DNA of 64,000 nucleotides. Origin: JAICYJ01 sp963737445. Lineage in GTDB: Bacteria; Actinomycetota; Thermoleophilia; Gaiellales; JAICJC01. The notes beneath the pieces were generated by a model. It did no database searches. It was given only the letters and a program-made list of their open reading frames with translations, and was not told the DNA's origin. The position numbers and the translations under genes were made by a program. Positions within the stretch are counted from its first letter, which is position 1. The number at the start of each line of letters is the position of its first letter. The stretch spans positions 1 through 64,000 of the forward strand of contig CAVTSO010000007.1 of assembly GCA_963737445.1 (NCBI GenBank), in the 5' to 3' direction. Below are positions 42,758 to 53,369 of the stretch, one piece after another.

Positions 42758-43563
42758 TCACGCTGATGGTGCGAATGTTCTGAGGAAGCGAAGCACGGTG
42801 GGGACATCGAGGCGACTGTCACGGCTCGTCGACCAGCACCACTTGCTGTTTATGGCGGTGGTGATCGCGACAGCGGTCGGGGTTCCCGGAAGCAGGTGCG
42901 GGCCACCGGAGTCTCCGCGACAGACACCGCCTGTGCCGGGCCCGTCGGGGTTCTGGTTCACGGTGATGAACCATTGGCTGCTGGAGATGAGCGTTTCCGA
43001 TGCAACCCGCCTGGCGGGCGTGTAGGTCACCTGGCAATGTCCGAGGTCGGTGCCGCAGTCCTGCGTGAACCCGTAGCCGACGGTGGTGAGCTGTGAACCG
43101 TTCGCAAGCGCTGCGGCGCCGGGAGCCGGAAGCTGGATCGGGTCGACCCCCGACACGGACTGCCGCAGCACGAGCACGGCCACGTCCGGGGTCTGATAGC
43201 TGACCTCGTTGACGAGGTAGTCAGGGTCGACGACCACGGATGCCGCGGCCTCAACGTGGATGACCTGGGTCGAACGTTGGATCGAGGGCCGCGCCGATCG
43301 TGCCGCCGATCGCGGTCTGCGTGTTGAGTGCCTCGAGGCGCAATGTCCGGCGGTGACAAGGACGGTCGGTGAGATCAGGAAGCCTGTGCACAGGTCGACA
43401 TCGGCGTGCCGTCGCTCGGCTGGATCACGACCTCTCCAACGGCGCCGTAGCTGCTGCCGGCGGACTGCCCTCCAACGATGGCCTGGGCGTCGCCGTAGTT
43501 GAGGAGTGACACCGCCGTGGCCACCCCCACCGCCACGGCTGCCCTGATGCTCCGGCGTGTCAT
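42758..43563 (-). pseudogene. Secreted trypsin-like serine protease, S1 family (frameshifted)
   Basis: The signal peptide MTRRSIRAAVAVGVATAVSL is followed by AIVGGQSAG, the I-V-G-G activation site. After a frame change near 43410 comes LISPTVLVTAGHC (catalytic His). A short region near 43340-43260 uses a third frame (EALNTQTAIGGTIGAALDPT). The frame returns for TPDVAVLVLRQS (catalytic Asp) and GGVCRGDSGGPHLLPGTPTA (catalytic Ser). All three catalytic residues and the cysteines around them are intact. AGGGAGGGAG precedes the ATG. Two or three single-base changes break it. Confidence 0.82.
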
Positions 43564-43656
43564 CGCTCCCTCCCTTTCGGTTCTCCGGCGTCGCGAACGC
43601 CGGCCACGCCCGACGGTACGCCGTCGCAGCGCTTGATGAACCAGGAACTCCCTCGA

Positions 43657-46464
43657 TCAGTCGGCTGCCGGAGGGCGCTGCGCCGAGACCGGAAGGTGAG
43701 CGGCGAGCTGGGCTCGGCCACGGACGCCGAGCTTGTGGTACGCCTTGCTGAGGTTGAACTCGACCGTCTTTCGGCTCATGAACAGGCGAGCAGCGATGTC
43801 GGGGTTGGCGAGGCCGGAGGCCGCCAGTTCGGCGACGCGCGCCTCGGTCTCGGTGAGGTGCTGCGGCGCCCGCGGTCGAAGTCCGAGCCGTCGCGCCTCG
43901 GCTCGGGCGCGGGCCGCCCAGTGTCGGCGCCGAGCCGGTCGAAAATCAGCTCCGCGCTCTCGAGTGCGCTGTTGGCCAGACGCTTCTCTCGGCGCCGGCG
44001 GTGAACCTGTCCCTTGACCACATACGCACGGCCGAGCTCGAACGGCATCTCGAGTTGTTCGCCCAGCTGAATTGACCGCGCGGCGTGTATAGACGCGCCC
44101 TCGAGGGCACCGCGAGCCCCCAGGAGCAGCGCGCGGCATCGCGCAGCTGTTGAGCGCGGCCGTCGAGTTGATCACGTGCGCCCGTTCAGCCAGGTACTCC
44201 AGCAATGAATCCGCCCTGTCGAGCCGGCCGAGCTCGATCAGCGCCTCGATGTGGTCGCCTTCACCGCGGAACGTGCCCGGCGACGTGACGCCGATCCGTC
44301 CGGCTATCTCGTCGAGCTCGGTGAACGCATCGACGGCCGTGCGGGGATCGCCCGACGAGAGCGCAACGAACCCCAATGTGCGAAGGCCAAAACCGATCGA
44401 CATCGGGTCACCGACGCCACGGGCTGCCTCCAGGTACTCCGCGATACTCGCCTCCGCCCTGGCGAGGTGGCCTTCACGGGCGTCGATCGACGCGATCGTT
44501 TCACGCCCCCACCATCGCTCCGTCTCCTGGCCTGCACGCTCCGCCACTTCGACCTGCTCCTGGGCATGGCGACGGGCCAGCGTCCAGTTGCCCGACGTCA
44601 CCTCGAGCTGGCTGAGCTGGTCGAGGATCGCCGGCATCGATCCTCGTCCCCTTCCTGTGTGGCGGCATAGAGCGCCTCCTCAAGCAGCGCCCGCGCGCGG
44701 GGGATCTGATCGCGCTCCCACAGCACGGCTCCGAACAGGTACCCAACGCGGTCGGCCACGTGCGAGGTAGGACAACCCGCTTCCAGGGCGAGTGCGCGTT
44801 CCGCGAGCCCTAGGCTGAGCGGCAGGCCGAGGTCGGATTGGTTGAAGACGATTGCGAAGAGTGCCCGAGCGAGCAGGATGGGGTCTGGTTCTGGTAGGCC
44901 CTCCATGATTGACACGGCTCGCTCGGCGTGGGCGATGCCGAGCTGGCGGTCGTGCTTGCAGAGATAGGCGAGTCGCGTCCGAATCTCAGCTTCCAGCGCC
45001 GGGTCGTCCGTGCCCGCCAGCGCGCGCTCTGCGAGCGCTGCCGCCTCGACGCTCGTGGTCGTAAGCCAGTTGATCCGCGCGAGCAGCAGCAGTGCGCGCG
45101 CTTCGAGGTCGCTGTCGGCCGCGGTAGCCGCGACGGCCTCGAGCCCGCGGCCCGATCAGTGTCGCCGGCAGCCAGTTGGTACTCGCCGAGAACGAGGCAT
45201 CGGCGGCTTCGTTGGCCGGGCTGGTTGACGGGCGTACGGGCAACTGCCAGCTCGATAAGCTCCGCCGCTGCATCGGTCGCTCCGCGCTTGCGCGCCGCGT
45301 GCGCCGCCGTCTCCAGGGCTTGCGCAGTGCGCTTGGTCGGTGGCGTCGTAGAGAGGGCCAGGTGGCGCGCCTGTTCCTCGCTGTCGTCAGATGCATTCGC
45401 CAGCCGGCGGTGTGCGCGGCGACGGTCCACTGTTCCGGTCGAGGTATCCGCGGCGTGTGCGAGCAGCGGATGGGTGAACCGGATGACGTGGCCGTCTGTC
45501 ACCACGACCTCCGCGTCCTCGGCGTGAGCCAGCGCGGAGTCGGCCGCGGCCCCCATGATCTTGCGCATGAGTTCGGTGGTCGGCGCCGACGAAAGCGCCG
45601 ACAGCAGTAGCGCTTCCCGGCTTCGCATCGGCAGTGCCGTAATCCGGCGGGTGAGGGATTGGGTAAGGCTCTCGGGATCGGCAGCGGCCGGCCCGGAGAC
45701 GTGGCTTCCCCGAGCCGGGCGAGTTCGCGTGTGATCTCCAGCGCGTACAGCGGATTGCCGCCCGAAGCCAGAGCGATGCGGGCCGGGTGGGGCGCGGCGG
45801 CACCCAGTCGAGGTGCAGTCGAATCACGCGATGCAGGTCTTCGATGCCGAGCGAGGAGAGCGGTCACGCAACGCAGACGGTCCGACTCGCTCGCCCCGCT
45901 CAGCGTCAGGTCGACAAGTTCCTGACTCGAATCACGCGATGTAAGCAGCAGGCCGACCTGGCTGTCGCGCAACCGTCGACCGGCGGATAAAAAAAACGGG
46001 CCGACGGCCGGTCGGGCCGAGCTGGACATCGTCGATTGCCACGAGCACCGGCCCTCGCTTCGCAAGAGCCGCAAGCACCAATCACACACCAGCCGCGACC
46101 GCGTGCCGGTCGACGTACCTCCGCTCGGGCGTGACTCGCCGAAGCGCGACCTCCAATGCGTGCATCTCGGGAGGAGGGGTGCCGGCCGGTCGGCGTCGAT
46201 CGCCTCGCCAAGGATGTCCGCCAGCCCCGCGTACGAGAGTCGGGCCTCACTCTCCGACGGATGCGAGCAGAGCGCCCGAATCCCCCGCACCGCCGCCAAC
46301 TGACAGACCACCCGCCAAAGGGTGGTCTTGCCGATGCCCGCTTCGCCGATGAGCAGGAGGGCTGCGTGATCTTCCGATAGGGCGTCGAGCAGCGCGACCA
46401 GCGCCGACGCCTCTTCCTCGCGTCCGACTAGCCCGAACTCCTCCGCTCCAGCCACAGTAACCAC
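43657..46464 (-). pseudogene. LuxR-family ATPase regulator (multiple frameshifts)
   Basis: The intact gene would encode about 930 residues. It starts MVTVAGAEEFGLVGREEEAS with Walker A LLLIGEAGIGKTTLWRVV. A helical TPR-like middle is spread over several frames, for example LTPPTKRTAQALETAAHAAR-like and ARALFAIVFNQSDLGLPLSL segments. It ends with a LuxR HTH: LTETEARVAELAASGLANPD then I-A-A-R-L-F-M-S-R-K-T-V-E. I count at least five changes of frame. The class (single nucleotide-binding domain next to the V-G-R-E motif) is common in actinobacteria. It could have controlled the neighbouring amine oxidase operon, from which it is divergent. Confidence 0.8.
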
Positions 46465-46790
46465 CCAGGATCACATCCGATAGTAGTGCGCCCCTACTTG
46501 CCGGACGGACGGTCGGCCCTCCGAGGCGGCGAAGGCGTCGAATATGCCGTCCCGCATCACAGTGGATTGCACCTCCCGCGCCTGCTGACGCTCTCGCAAT
46601 GATCCCGCCGCACGCGGAATTCGCCGTGACGCGAGTTGGGGTTGATCCCCAGCGCGCGGAACGGCAGCAGTGCCAGCTGCACGGTGGCGGAGATGGTGAA
46701 GCCCACACGCGCGCGCGGTTGCAGTTGTGCAGTTGATTGTCATGGGGTCCGACATTTCTGTCCGCACGTCAGGCGAGTTTGGAGGGTGGC
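46465..46790. other. Divergent intergenic region
   Basis: This is the 326-base gap between the divergent LuxR gene and the amine oxidase operon. I see no convincing gene. It must hold both promoters, but no strong -35/-10 pair stands out. GGAGGG at 46781 is the ribosome-binding site of the amine oxidase gene. Confidence 0.4.
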
Positions 46791-48751
46791 ATGGCTGTGA
46801 CCGGGGTAACTGAGGGACCGCTCGATGTGGCGCATCCGCTCGATCCTCTGAGCGCCGCCGAGATCAGCCGGGTTGTGGAGATCTTGGCCGGCGAGCACGA
46901 CCTGAGCACTGCGCGGTTCGTCGAGATCGTGTTGCTCGGAGCCGGAGAAGGCGGCGCTCGCGCGGTTCGGCGTCTCGGGTGAGCGTCCGCCGCGGGAGGC
47001 CTTCGTGGTGCTGCACGACCGCGTCGCGCAGACGGCTTGCGAGGCGGTCGTCGCGCTCGACGCGGGGCGCCGTCCGCTCGTGGCGCGAGGTGCCCGGCGT
47101 GCAGGCCGCGATTACGCTGGACGAGTACATCGAGTGCGAGCAGCGGTCGGCGAGTCCCGCTTCCGCGAGGCGCTCGGCGCGCCGTGGGATCACGAACCCG
47201 AAGCTGGTGCTGGCGGAGGCTTGGTCGATCGGCGGCCATGCCGCAGCCGGGCGAGGAGGGCCGGCGGCTGGCCTGGACGCCCGTGCTGGTTCCGCGACAG
47301 CCTGGCCGACAACGCGTACGCCCGCCCGATCGAGGGGCTGTACGCCGTCGTCGACCTGAACACGATGGAGGTGCTGCGCGTCGAGGACACCAGCGATGTG
47401 CCGGTGCCCGCCGGCGTCCGGCGCGTACCGGCGCTGACCAGGTCGGCCCGCTGCGCGACGACCTGCGCCCGCTCGAGATCGTGCAGCCGGAGGGGCCGAG
47501 CTTCGAGGTCGCCGGGCAACGAGGTGCGCTGGCAGAAGTGGCGCTTCCGGGTCGGGTTCACGCCAGCGCGAGGGGCTGGTGCTGCACACGATCGCCTACC
47601 ACGACCAGGACCGCTGGCGGCCGATCGTGCACCGTGCCTCCTACGCCGAGCTGGTGATCCCCTACGGCGATCCCAGCCCGGGCCGGTTCCGCACGAACGC
47701 CTACGACATCGGCGAGTACGGCATCGGCCCGATGACCAACTCGCTGGAGCTGGGCTGCGACTGCCTGGGCGAGATCCGCTACCTGGACGCCGTCGTCGCA
47801 TGACAGCAGCGGCGTGCCCGATCACGATCCCCAACGCGATCTGCATGCACGAGGAGGACGTCGGCCTGCTCTGGAAGCACTACGACTGGCAGGCCCAGGA
47901 CTCGGAGGTGCGCCGCTCGCGGCGGTTCGTGATCTCGTCGATCATCACCGCGGCCAACTATGAGTACGCCTTCTACTGGTACCTGTACCAGGACGGCACG
48001 ATCGAGACCGAGGTGAAGCTGACCGGGATCGTGCTGACGTCGGCCGTCGCACCCGGGCGAGCAGGCCGGCGTACGGCCGCCTGGTCAGCCCGGGGCTGTC
48101 GGCGCTCAACCACCAGCACTTCTTCTGCGTGCGGCTGGACATGGCCGTCGACGGGTACCGCCAACGACCTCCACGAGGTGCACACCGAGGCGGTGCCGGT
48201 CGGCCCCGAGAACCCCTACGGCAACGCCTTCCGCGCCGTCGCCACCCACCTGCGCAGCGAGCGGCGAGGCCCAGCAGCTGATCGACCCGCTGAGCGGGCG
48301 GTACTGGCGGGTCTCGAACCCGGAGCGGCGCAACGTCGGTGGGCGATCCGGTCGCCTACAAGCTGATCCCGGGCGCGAACGTGCTGCCCTTCTCGGCCGC
48401 CGGAGCTCGAGCAACCTGGCGCGCGCCGGATTCGTGACCGAAGCACCTGTGGGCGACGCCCGTACGCGCCGCGCGAGCGCTACCCGGCGGGCGACTACCC
48501 CAACCAGCATCCCGGCGGGCGCCGGCCTGCCGGAGTGGACGCAGGCCGACCGCTCGCTCGAATCGGTCCGACCTGGTGCGTCTGGTACACGTTCGGCAGC
48601 CACCACATCGCCCGCGTCGAGGACTGGCCGGTGATGCCGGTCGCCCGGATCGGCTTCTCGCTGATGCCTGACGGCTTCTTCGACCGCAACCCCGCGCTCG
48701 ACGTCCCGCCGCCGCCGGCGCATGCCTGCCATCCCGACGCCCCGACGGTAA
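46791..48751 (+). pseudogene. Copper-containing primary amine oxidase (many single-base insertions)
   Basis: Read across frames, the locus gives a nearly complete amine oxidase of about 645 residues. An N2-type head has PLDPLSAAEISRVVEILAGE, then RSWREVPGVQAAITLDEYIE and YARPIEGLYAVVDLNTMEVL. The catalytic core has YDIGEYGIGPMTNSLELGCD. ITAANYEYAFYWYLYQDGTI carries the N-Y-E-Y motif whose Tyr becomes topaquinone. HTEAVPVGPENPYGNAF and a closing copper His region in FFDRNPALDVPP follow. Such enzymes oxidise tyramine, phenethylamine or polyamines. At least 14 extra bases interrupt the frame. A stop consistent with the family length is the TAA at 48749-48751. Confidence 0.85.
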
Positions 48752-48762
48752 GGCGAGTCGCG

Positions 48763-50290
48763 ATGACGCGACCACACGCACGGCCGAGCACCATCCTGAC
48801 CACCGACGCGCCCGATCAGCTCGGTCGCCGATGCAGGGCCAGGAGCATGCCGGCTACCTGCGCACCAACGCGCTCAGCCTGCTCGGCAACATCGTGATCG
48901 CGCTCGGGTCGGTGGCGCCGACCGCGTCGATCGCGCTCACGCTCTCGGCGATCGTCGCCACGACGTCCTACGCCAGCCCGATCGCCGTGCTCGTTCTGCG
49001 CGATCCCGATGCTCGGCATCGCGCTCGCCTACCGGCGGCTGAACATGTGGCACGTCAACTGCGGCGCCACCTACGTCTGGGGCGGGCGCGCCATCTCGCC
49101 GTACTTCGGCTGGATGACCGGCTGGGTGATCATCCTCGCCTACTTCCTGGGCGCCACCTCGATCGCCTATCCGATCGGCCCGTACGCGCTGTCGCTGGTG
49201 TCGAACCGCTGGCAGGACTCGACCGTCGCCGCCGCGCTGATCGGCGCGATCGCGATCGTCGTCGTGACGGCGGTCGCCTACGTCGGCATCCGGGCGACCT
49301 CGCGGCTGCAGGGCCTGCTGATCGTGATCGAGTACGTCGCCATCACGATCGTCGGCATCCTCGGCCTGATCGGGATCTTCGGCGGCGGTTCCCACTCCGT
49401 GGCGTTCGACTGGAGCTGGTTCTCGTGGAGCACGCTGGGCGGCGTCACCGGACTGCGTGAACGCCAGCCTGATCGCCGTCTACATGTACAGCGGCTGGGA
49501 CACCGCGATCCTGCTCAACGAGGAGACGCGAGGACGCCCGCACCAATCCCGGCAGGGCCGTGATCGGCAGCGTGCTGACCGTGGCCGTGCTGTTCACCGT
49601 GTTCACGTTCGCGCTGGAGGGCGCCGTCAGGTACGACGCGCTGCAGGCCCACGGCGACAACGCGCTCACCTACATCGCCGGACGTGCTCGGCAACACGGC
49701 GCTGGCGAAGCTGATGATCATCACGGTGCTGTTCTCGGCGGTCGGCTCGACGCTGGCGTGCATCGTGGCCGGCGGCCGCGTCACCTTCGCGATGGGGTAC
49801 GACAAGGTGCTGCCGCCGATCTTCGGCCGCACGCACCCCACCTACAAGACGCCGGTGGCGGCGATGCTGGCCGGCGCCGCGATCGCGTTCGTCGTTCACG
49901 TGGCTGTACGCGATCGGCTCCAGCACGCAGGCGGTGTTCGACTCGGTGGTGAGCAGCGTCGGCCTGCTGTTCGCGCTCTTCTACGCCGCCACCGGGTTCG
50001 CGGTGGCCGTCTACTACCGGCAGCTGGCCGTGCGCGGCGTGCGCGCCCTTCCTCGAGCTGGTCGTCTTCCCGGTCGCCTCGGCGCTGTTCCTGTGTTACG
50101 TGATCTGGCGCTCGATCCCCGGCCTCGGCGGCTGGACCGGGCGCAACATGGAGTACCTCTACGCGCTGCTCGCGTTCGGGCATCGTGCTGATGGTGTACG
50201 CCAAGGTGGCGCAGGCGAGTCGGACTACTTCGACCAGCCGCTGGAGGCGTACGACCCCGCGAGCGCGACGAGAGCCGCGTCGCGCCGTGA
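48763..50290 (+). pseudogene. APC-superfamily amino acid/amine permease (multiple insertions)
   Basis: Joined across frames, this is a 12-helix permease of about 500 residues: AGYLRTNALSLLGNIVIALG, VAPTASIALTLSAIVATTSY, WGGRAISPYFGWMTGWVIIL, GWDTAILLNEETR (helix 6 region) and GGRVTFAMGYDKVLPPIFGR (helix 8/9 motif). The G-x-V-x-P-T-A-S-I-A-L unwound helix 1 is the substrate site of the family. About eight extra bases break the frame. It starts eleven bases after the amine oxidase stop. Uptake of the amine substrate for that oxidase is the natural role. Confidence 0.83.
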
Positions 50291-50883
50291 GCGCGCGAGC
50301 CGCGTCGCCCAGCGACGGCGAGCCGAACGGCCGTCAGCGGCGCGCTGGGCGCGCGGCTGCACGCGCTCCGCCGGGCGCGCGGCCTGACGCGCAGCGAGGT
50401 GGCGGCGGCGGTCGGGCGTCTCCGCCTCGTTCCTGGGCATGGTGGAGCGGGGCGAGACCGACATGTCGCTCGCGCGGTTCACCCGGCTGACCGGGTTCCT
50501 CGGCGTCTCGGTCGCCGACTCTTGGAGCGACGATCCGGTGCCGACTCCGCCGCGTGGTGCAGTCCTATCTACGCGGTGCTGGCGGGTGGATCGCGGGGAT
50601 GGGGTCGACTACCGCGGTGATGCCACTGCGAGCATCCCCAGCTGGTCGCGGTCACGCTGGCCCCGGGGGCGGAGTTCGCCGATATGGCGCTCGCACCGGG
50701 GGCGAGGACATCTGGATCGTGGGTCGAGGGCTTGGGCCGACGTTTATATACGGGGCCGGGCGGTATCGGCGAGAGGGCGGGCAATATCGTCAGCTTCCCC
50801 GGCATCGTCGCCCACGGCGTGGCGAACGAGACCGAGCTACCCGTTCTTCGCTGATCGCCGTCTGCAGCGTGTCCTACTGGTGA
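50287..50883 (+). pseudogene. XRE-cupin transcriptional regulator (frameshifted)
   Basis: An N-terminal XRE helix-turn-helix (LHALRRARGLTRSEVAAAV, then GVSASFLGMVERGETDMSLA) is followed by a cupin domain. The cupin is seen as LVAVTLAPGAEFADMALAPG, GEDIWIVGRG, PGGIGERAGNIVSFPGIVAH and the final L-I-A-V-C-S-V-S-Y-W. This two-domain class (PuuR-like) often represses amine and amino acid catabolic genes and binds the effector in the cupin. Its GTG start lies at the end of the permease, and its TGA overlaps the next ATG as TGATG (50881-50885). It is probably the local regulator of the operon. Confidence 0.75.
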
Positions 50884-51830
50884 TGAACGGTATTCGTAAA
50901 GCCGGATCCTGGCAGGGGCTGGCGCCGGTGGCGCCAAAGGCCCTGGTGCGCCCGTTCGCCATGCGCTACATCGCCGGCTCCATCTCTAAATAAATGCCCC
51001 GGCCAGGTCGATCCGGCGGCTGTCTCGGCGCGGGGCGCACCTGCGACGGTCGACGTCCTGGGCGAGCAGCGTCGGGGCCGGGACCAGATTGAGGCGCTGA
51101 TGGGGGAATACCGGCGGGCGCTGGACGCCTCGTCGGGCGCCGGGCTGGAGGCCACGCTGAGCGTCAAGATGACCGGACTCGGCCTTTCCGTTCGACATGG
51201 AGCAATGAGCGTGGAGAATGTGCGATCGCTGGTTGCGGCGGCGGGCGAGCGCTCACTGACGATCGAGCTCGATATGGAGGACTCGACCACGACCTACGGC
51301 GACCGTCGAGCTCTACCGGTCGCTGCGTGCGGAGGGATTCGACAACATCGTGATCGCGCTGCAGGCCTACATGCGCCTGTCCCTAGACGACCTGACTATT
51401 TTTACGCGAGCTCGCGGCCGCGCGTCCGGCTGGTGAAGGGCATCTGGATCGAGCCACCGCAGCTCGTGTCTCCGGCGATCCCGACGTCAATCCGCGGCAA
51501 TTACTCTGAGGCTGCTGGAGGAGCTGCTGTCGGCGGGGCGACTTCGCCGCCATCGCCTCGCACGACGAGTGGATCCATTGGCGGTCGCTGAAGCTGATCG
51601 ACCAGCTCCGGACGTGACAGCCGACCGCTACGAGTTCCAGATGCTGCTGGGGGTGCGCGAGCAGCTCGGTGACGCGCTCGTGGGCAGAGGGCCACCCGTG
51701 CGTATCTATGTGCCCTACGGCAGCCACTGGCACGAAGTACTCGGTGCGGCGCTTCAAGGAGAACCCGCAGCTCGCACAGCACGTGGCCGTGGACCTCGTC
51801 GACCGGACGCGCGGGCGCGTGGGGCTATGA
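50883..51830 (+). pseudogene. Proline dehydrogenase (frameshifted)
   Basis: Joined frames give the FAD-dependent TIM-barrel enzyme of about 310 residues: ALVRPFAMRYIAGS (N-terminal helix), ATVDVLGE, LEATLSVKMTGLGLS, SLTIELDMEDSTTT, DNIVIALQAYMRLSLDDL, RLVKGIWIEPPQLV, FAAIASHDEWI and YEFQMLLGVREQLGDALV, then VRIYVPYGSHWHE. The K-M-T, D-M-E-D-S, A-Q-A-Y and V-K-G motifs form the proline and FAD site. The final R-R-F-K-E-N-P segment is the conserved active-site Arg pair. It oxidises proline to pyrroline-5-carboxylate. No P5C dehydrogenase follows. The stop overlaps the SDR start (ATGA). Confidence 0.83.
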
Positions 51831-52602
51831 GCGCGGGCAGGTTCGGCGGCTCGTATTGCCGTGGTGACGGGTGCCGGGCACGGCATCGGACGGGCCTCCG
51901 CGCGGCGCCTGGGCGAGCGAGGGCGCGGTGGTGGTCGTGTCGACATCGACCCGGCGACCGCGGCCGAGACGGTTGGCCTGACGCGGGGTGAGGGCGGCGC
52001 CTTCCGAGGCGCTGGCCGCCGACGTCACCGACGAGCGCGGCGTGGCCGAGCTGCGCCGCCGCGTCGAGGAGGGCTATCCCCGCAAGTCGACGTGATCCAC
52101 AACAACGCGGGCCGCCTGCGCGGCGGCAGCGTGACCGAGCTCGATCCGGCCGAGTGGGACAGGATCTTTTGCGGTCAACGTACGCTCGATGTTCCTCGTT
52201 CTGCTTTGCGCTGATCCCCCTCATGCACCCGGAGGGTGGGGCGATCGTCAACACGGGGTCGAGTTCCGGGCTGGTGGGCGAGCAGGGCATGCCCGCCTAT
52301 AACGCCTCCAAGGGCGCCGTGGATCCAGCTGACGCGGCAGCTGGCCGCCGACTACACACGCCGGCGGTATCCGCGTGAACTGCGTCTGCCCGGGCTGGGT
52401 GCCGACCGGCTTCAACGATCCAGTGCTCGAGGGCATGAGCGACGCCGAGGTGCAAGCGATGGTCGACTCCACCGTCCCGGCCGGCCGCCAGGGCACCCCC
52501 GAGGAGATCGCCGCGGCGGTCGCCTTCCTGGCCTCCCACGAGGCCTCCGACGTTGTTGGGCATGCGCTGGTCGTGGACGGAGGGCTGACCGCGATTCGGT
52601 AG
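51827..52602 (+). pseudogene. Short-chain dehydrogenase/reductase (frameshifted)
   Basis: A Rossmann-fold SDR of about 250 residues. The cofactor motif is VTGAGHGIGRASARRLGERG (G-x3-G-x-G), followed by ADVTDERGVAELRRRVEEGY, NNAGRLRGGSVTELDPAEWD, and GGAIVNTGSSSGLVGEQGMP with A-Y-N-A-S-K (catalytic Ser, Tyr, Lys). It closes with NCVCPGWVPTGFNDPVLEGM and VVGHALVVDGGLTAIR. The C-terminal third is in one clean frame; the first two thirds contain several single-base changes. It ends the amine/proline operon. Its substrate is not clear. Confidence 0.85.
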
Positions 52603-53369
52603 CGCCGGGGCGCCGCTTCGTCGAGTTTCAATCTCACCGATTTTCTGGAGTAGTTCCCGCGCAACCTCCAGCGTGATTCAGCTGGGTGATCGTCGAGAGC
52701 GATCGTCGTTTCTTATAGGGATTGCATGAAAGCGGACACCGCGAACGGCATCGACCGTTCCGGCACCAGCCGACGAGCGCCTACAACTGCGACGCTCAGG
52801 GCGCCATCGGCGTGGGCGCTGACAATGGCGTGAGCGGCGGGGGTGGCGGCGGCCTGTACGGCGGAGGCACACCAAGGCGCCTCCTCACGATCGTCGGTAA
52901 TGGCTCGCGCCGCGTGGTGACGGCGAGCGTCATGCGGCCTCAGGCGTGCGTCGTGGGGCGCGTTTGCGCCCCCCTTGAAGGATGAGCACGGGCGAGAGAA
53001 CCCGGTGCGCCAACCCGCGATGAGGTGTGAGACGCGGCGGTTGACTCCTGTCAAAAGGCCCCGCGCGCGGGGTCCACGTAGTCGAGTCGACGCGGATCGC
53101 ACGATCGCGATTGGACTGGCCGCTACGTCGGGGGGTGCGCGACGCGACGGGCGAGGCGGATCTTGTGCCTCGGGCGGCCGCGCGATGTAGGTCCTCGACT
53201 CGAGCGGTGGCGAGCGCTCGAGCGAGAGCGGGATGCAGCATTTGAGGCCTCCTCCTTCCCCGAATTTGCCTGTTGCGGTTCTGACCCGGCCTGTGGGAGA
53301 AACTCGCCGACGAATTTCGAGCAGCGGTGGTGTCGCAATGGGTGTGAGCTGCGATGCCAGACTTGGCCC
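52603..53369. other. Long intergenic region upstream of the sigma factor gene
   Basis: This region of 767 bases has no gene I can support. A - strand frame at 52713-52900 has a reasonable composition but no motif or start. The inverted element TTGAC-TCCT-GTCAA at 53041-53054 is a possible operator. The part next to the sigma gene should contain its promoter; I cannot assign it. Confidence 0.4.
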
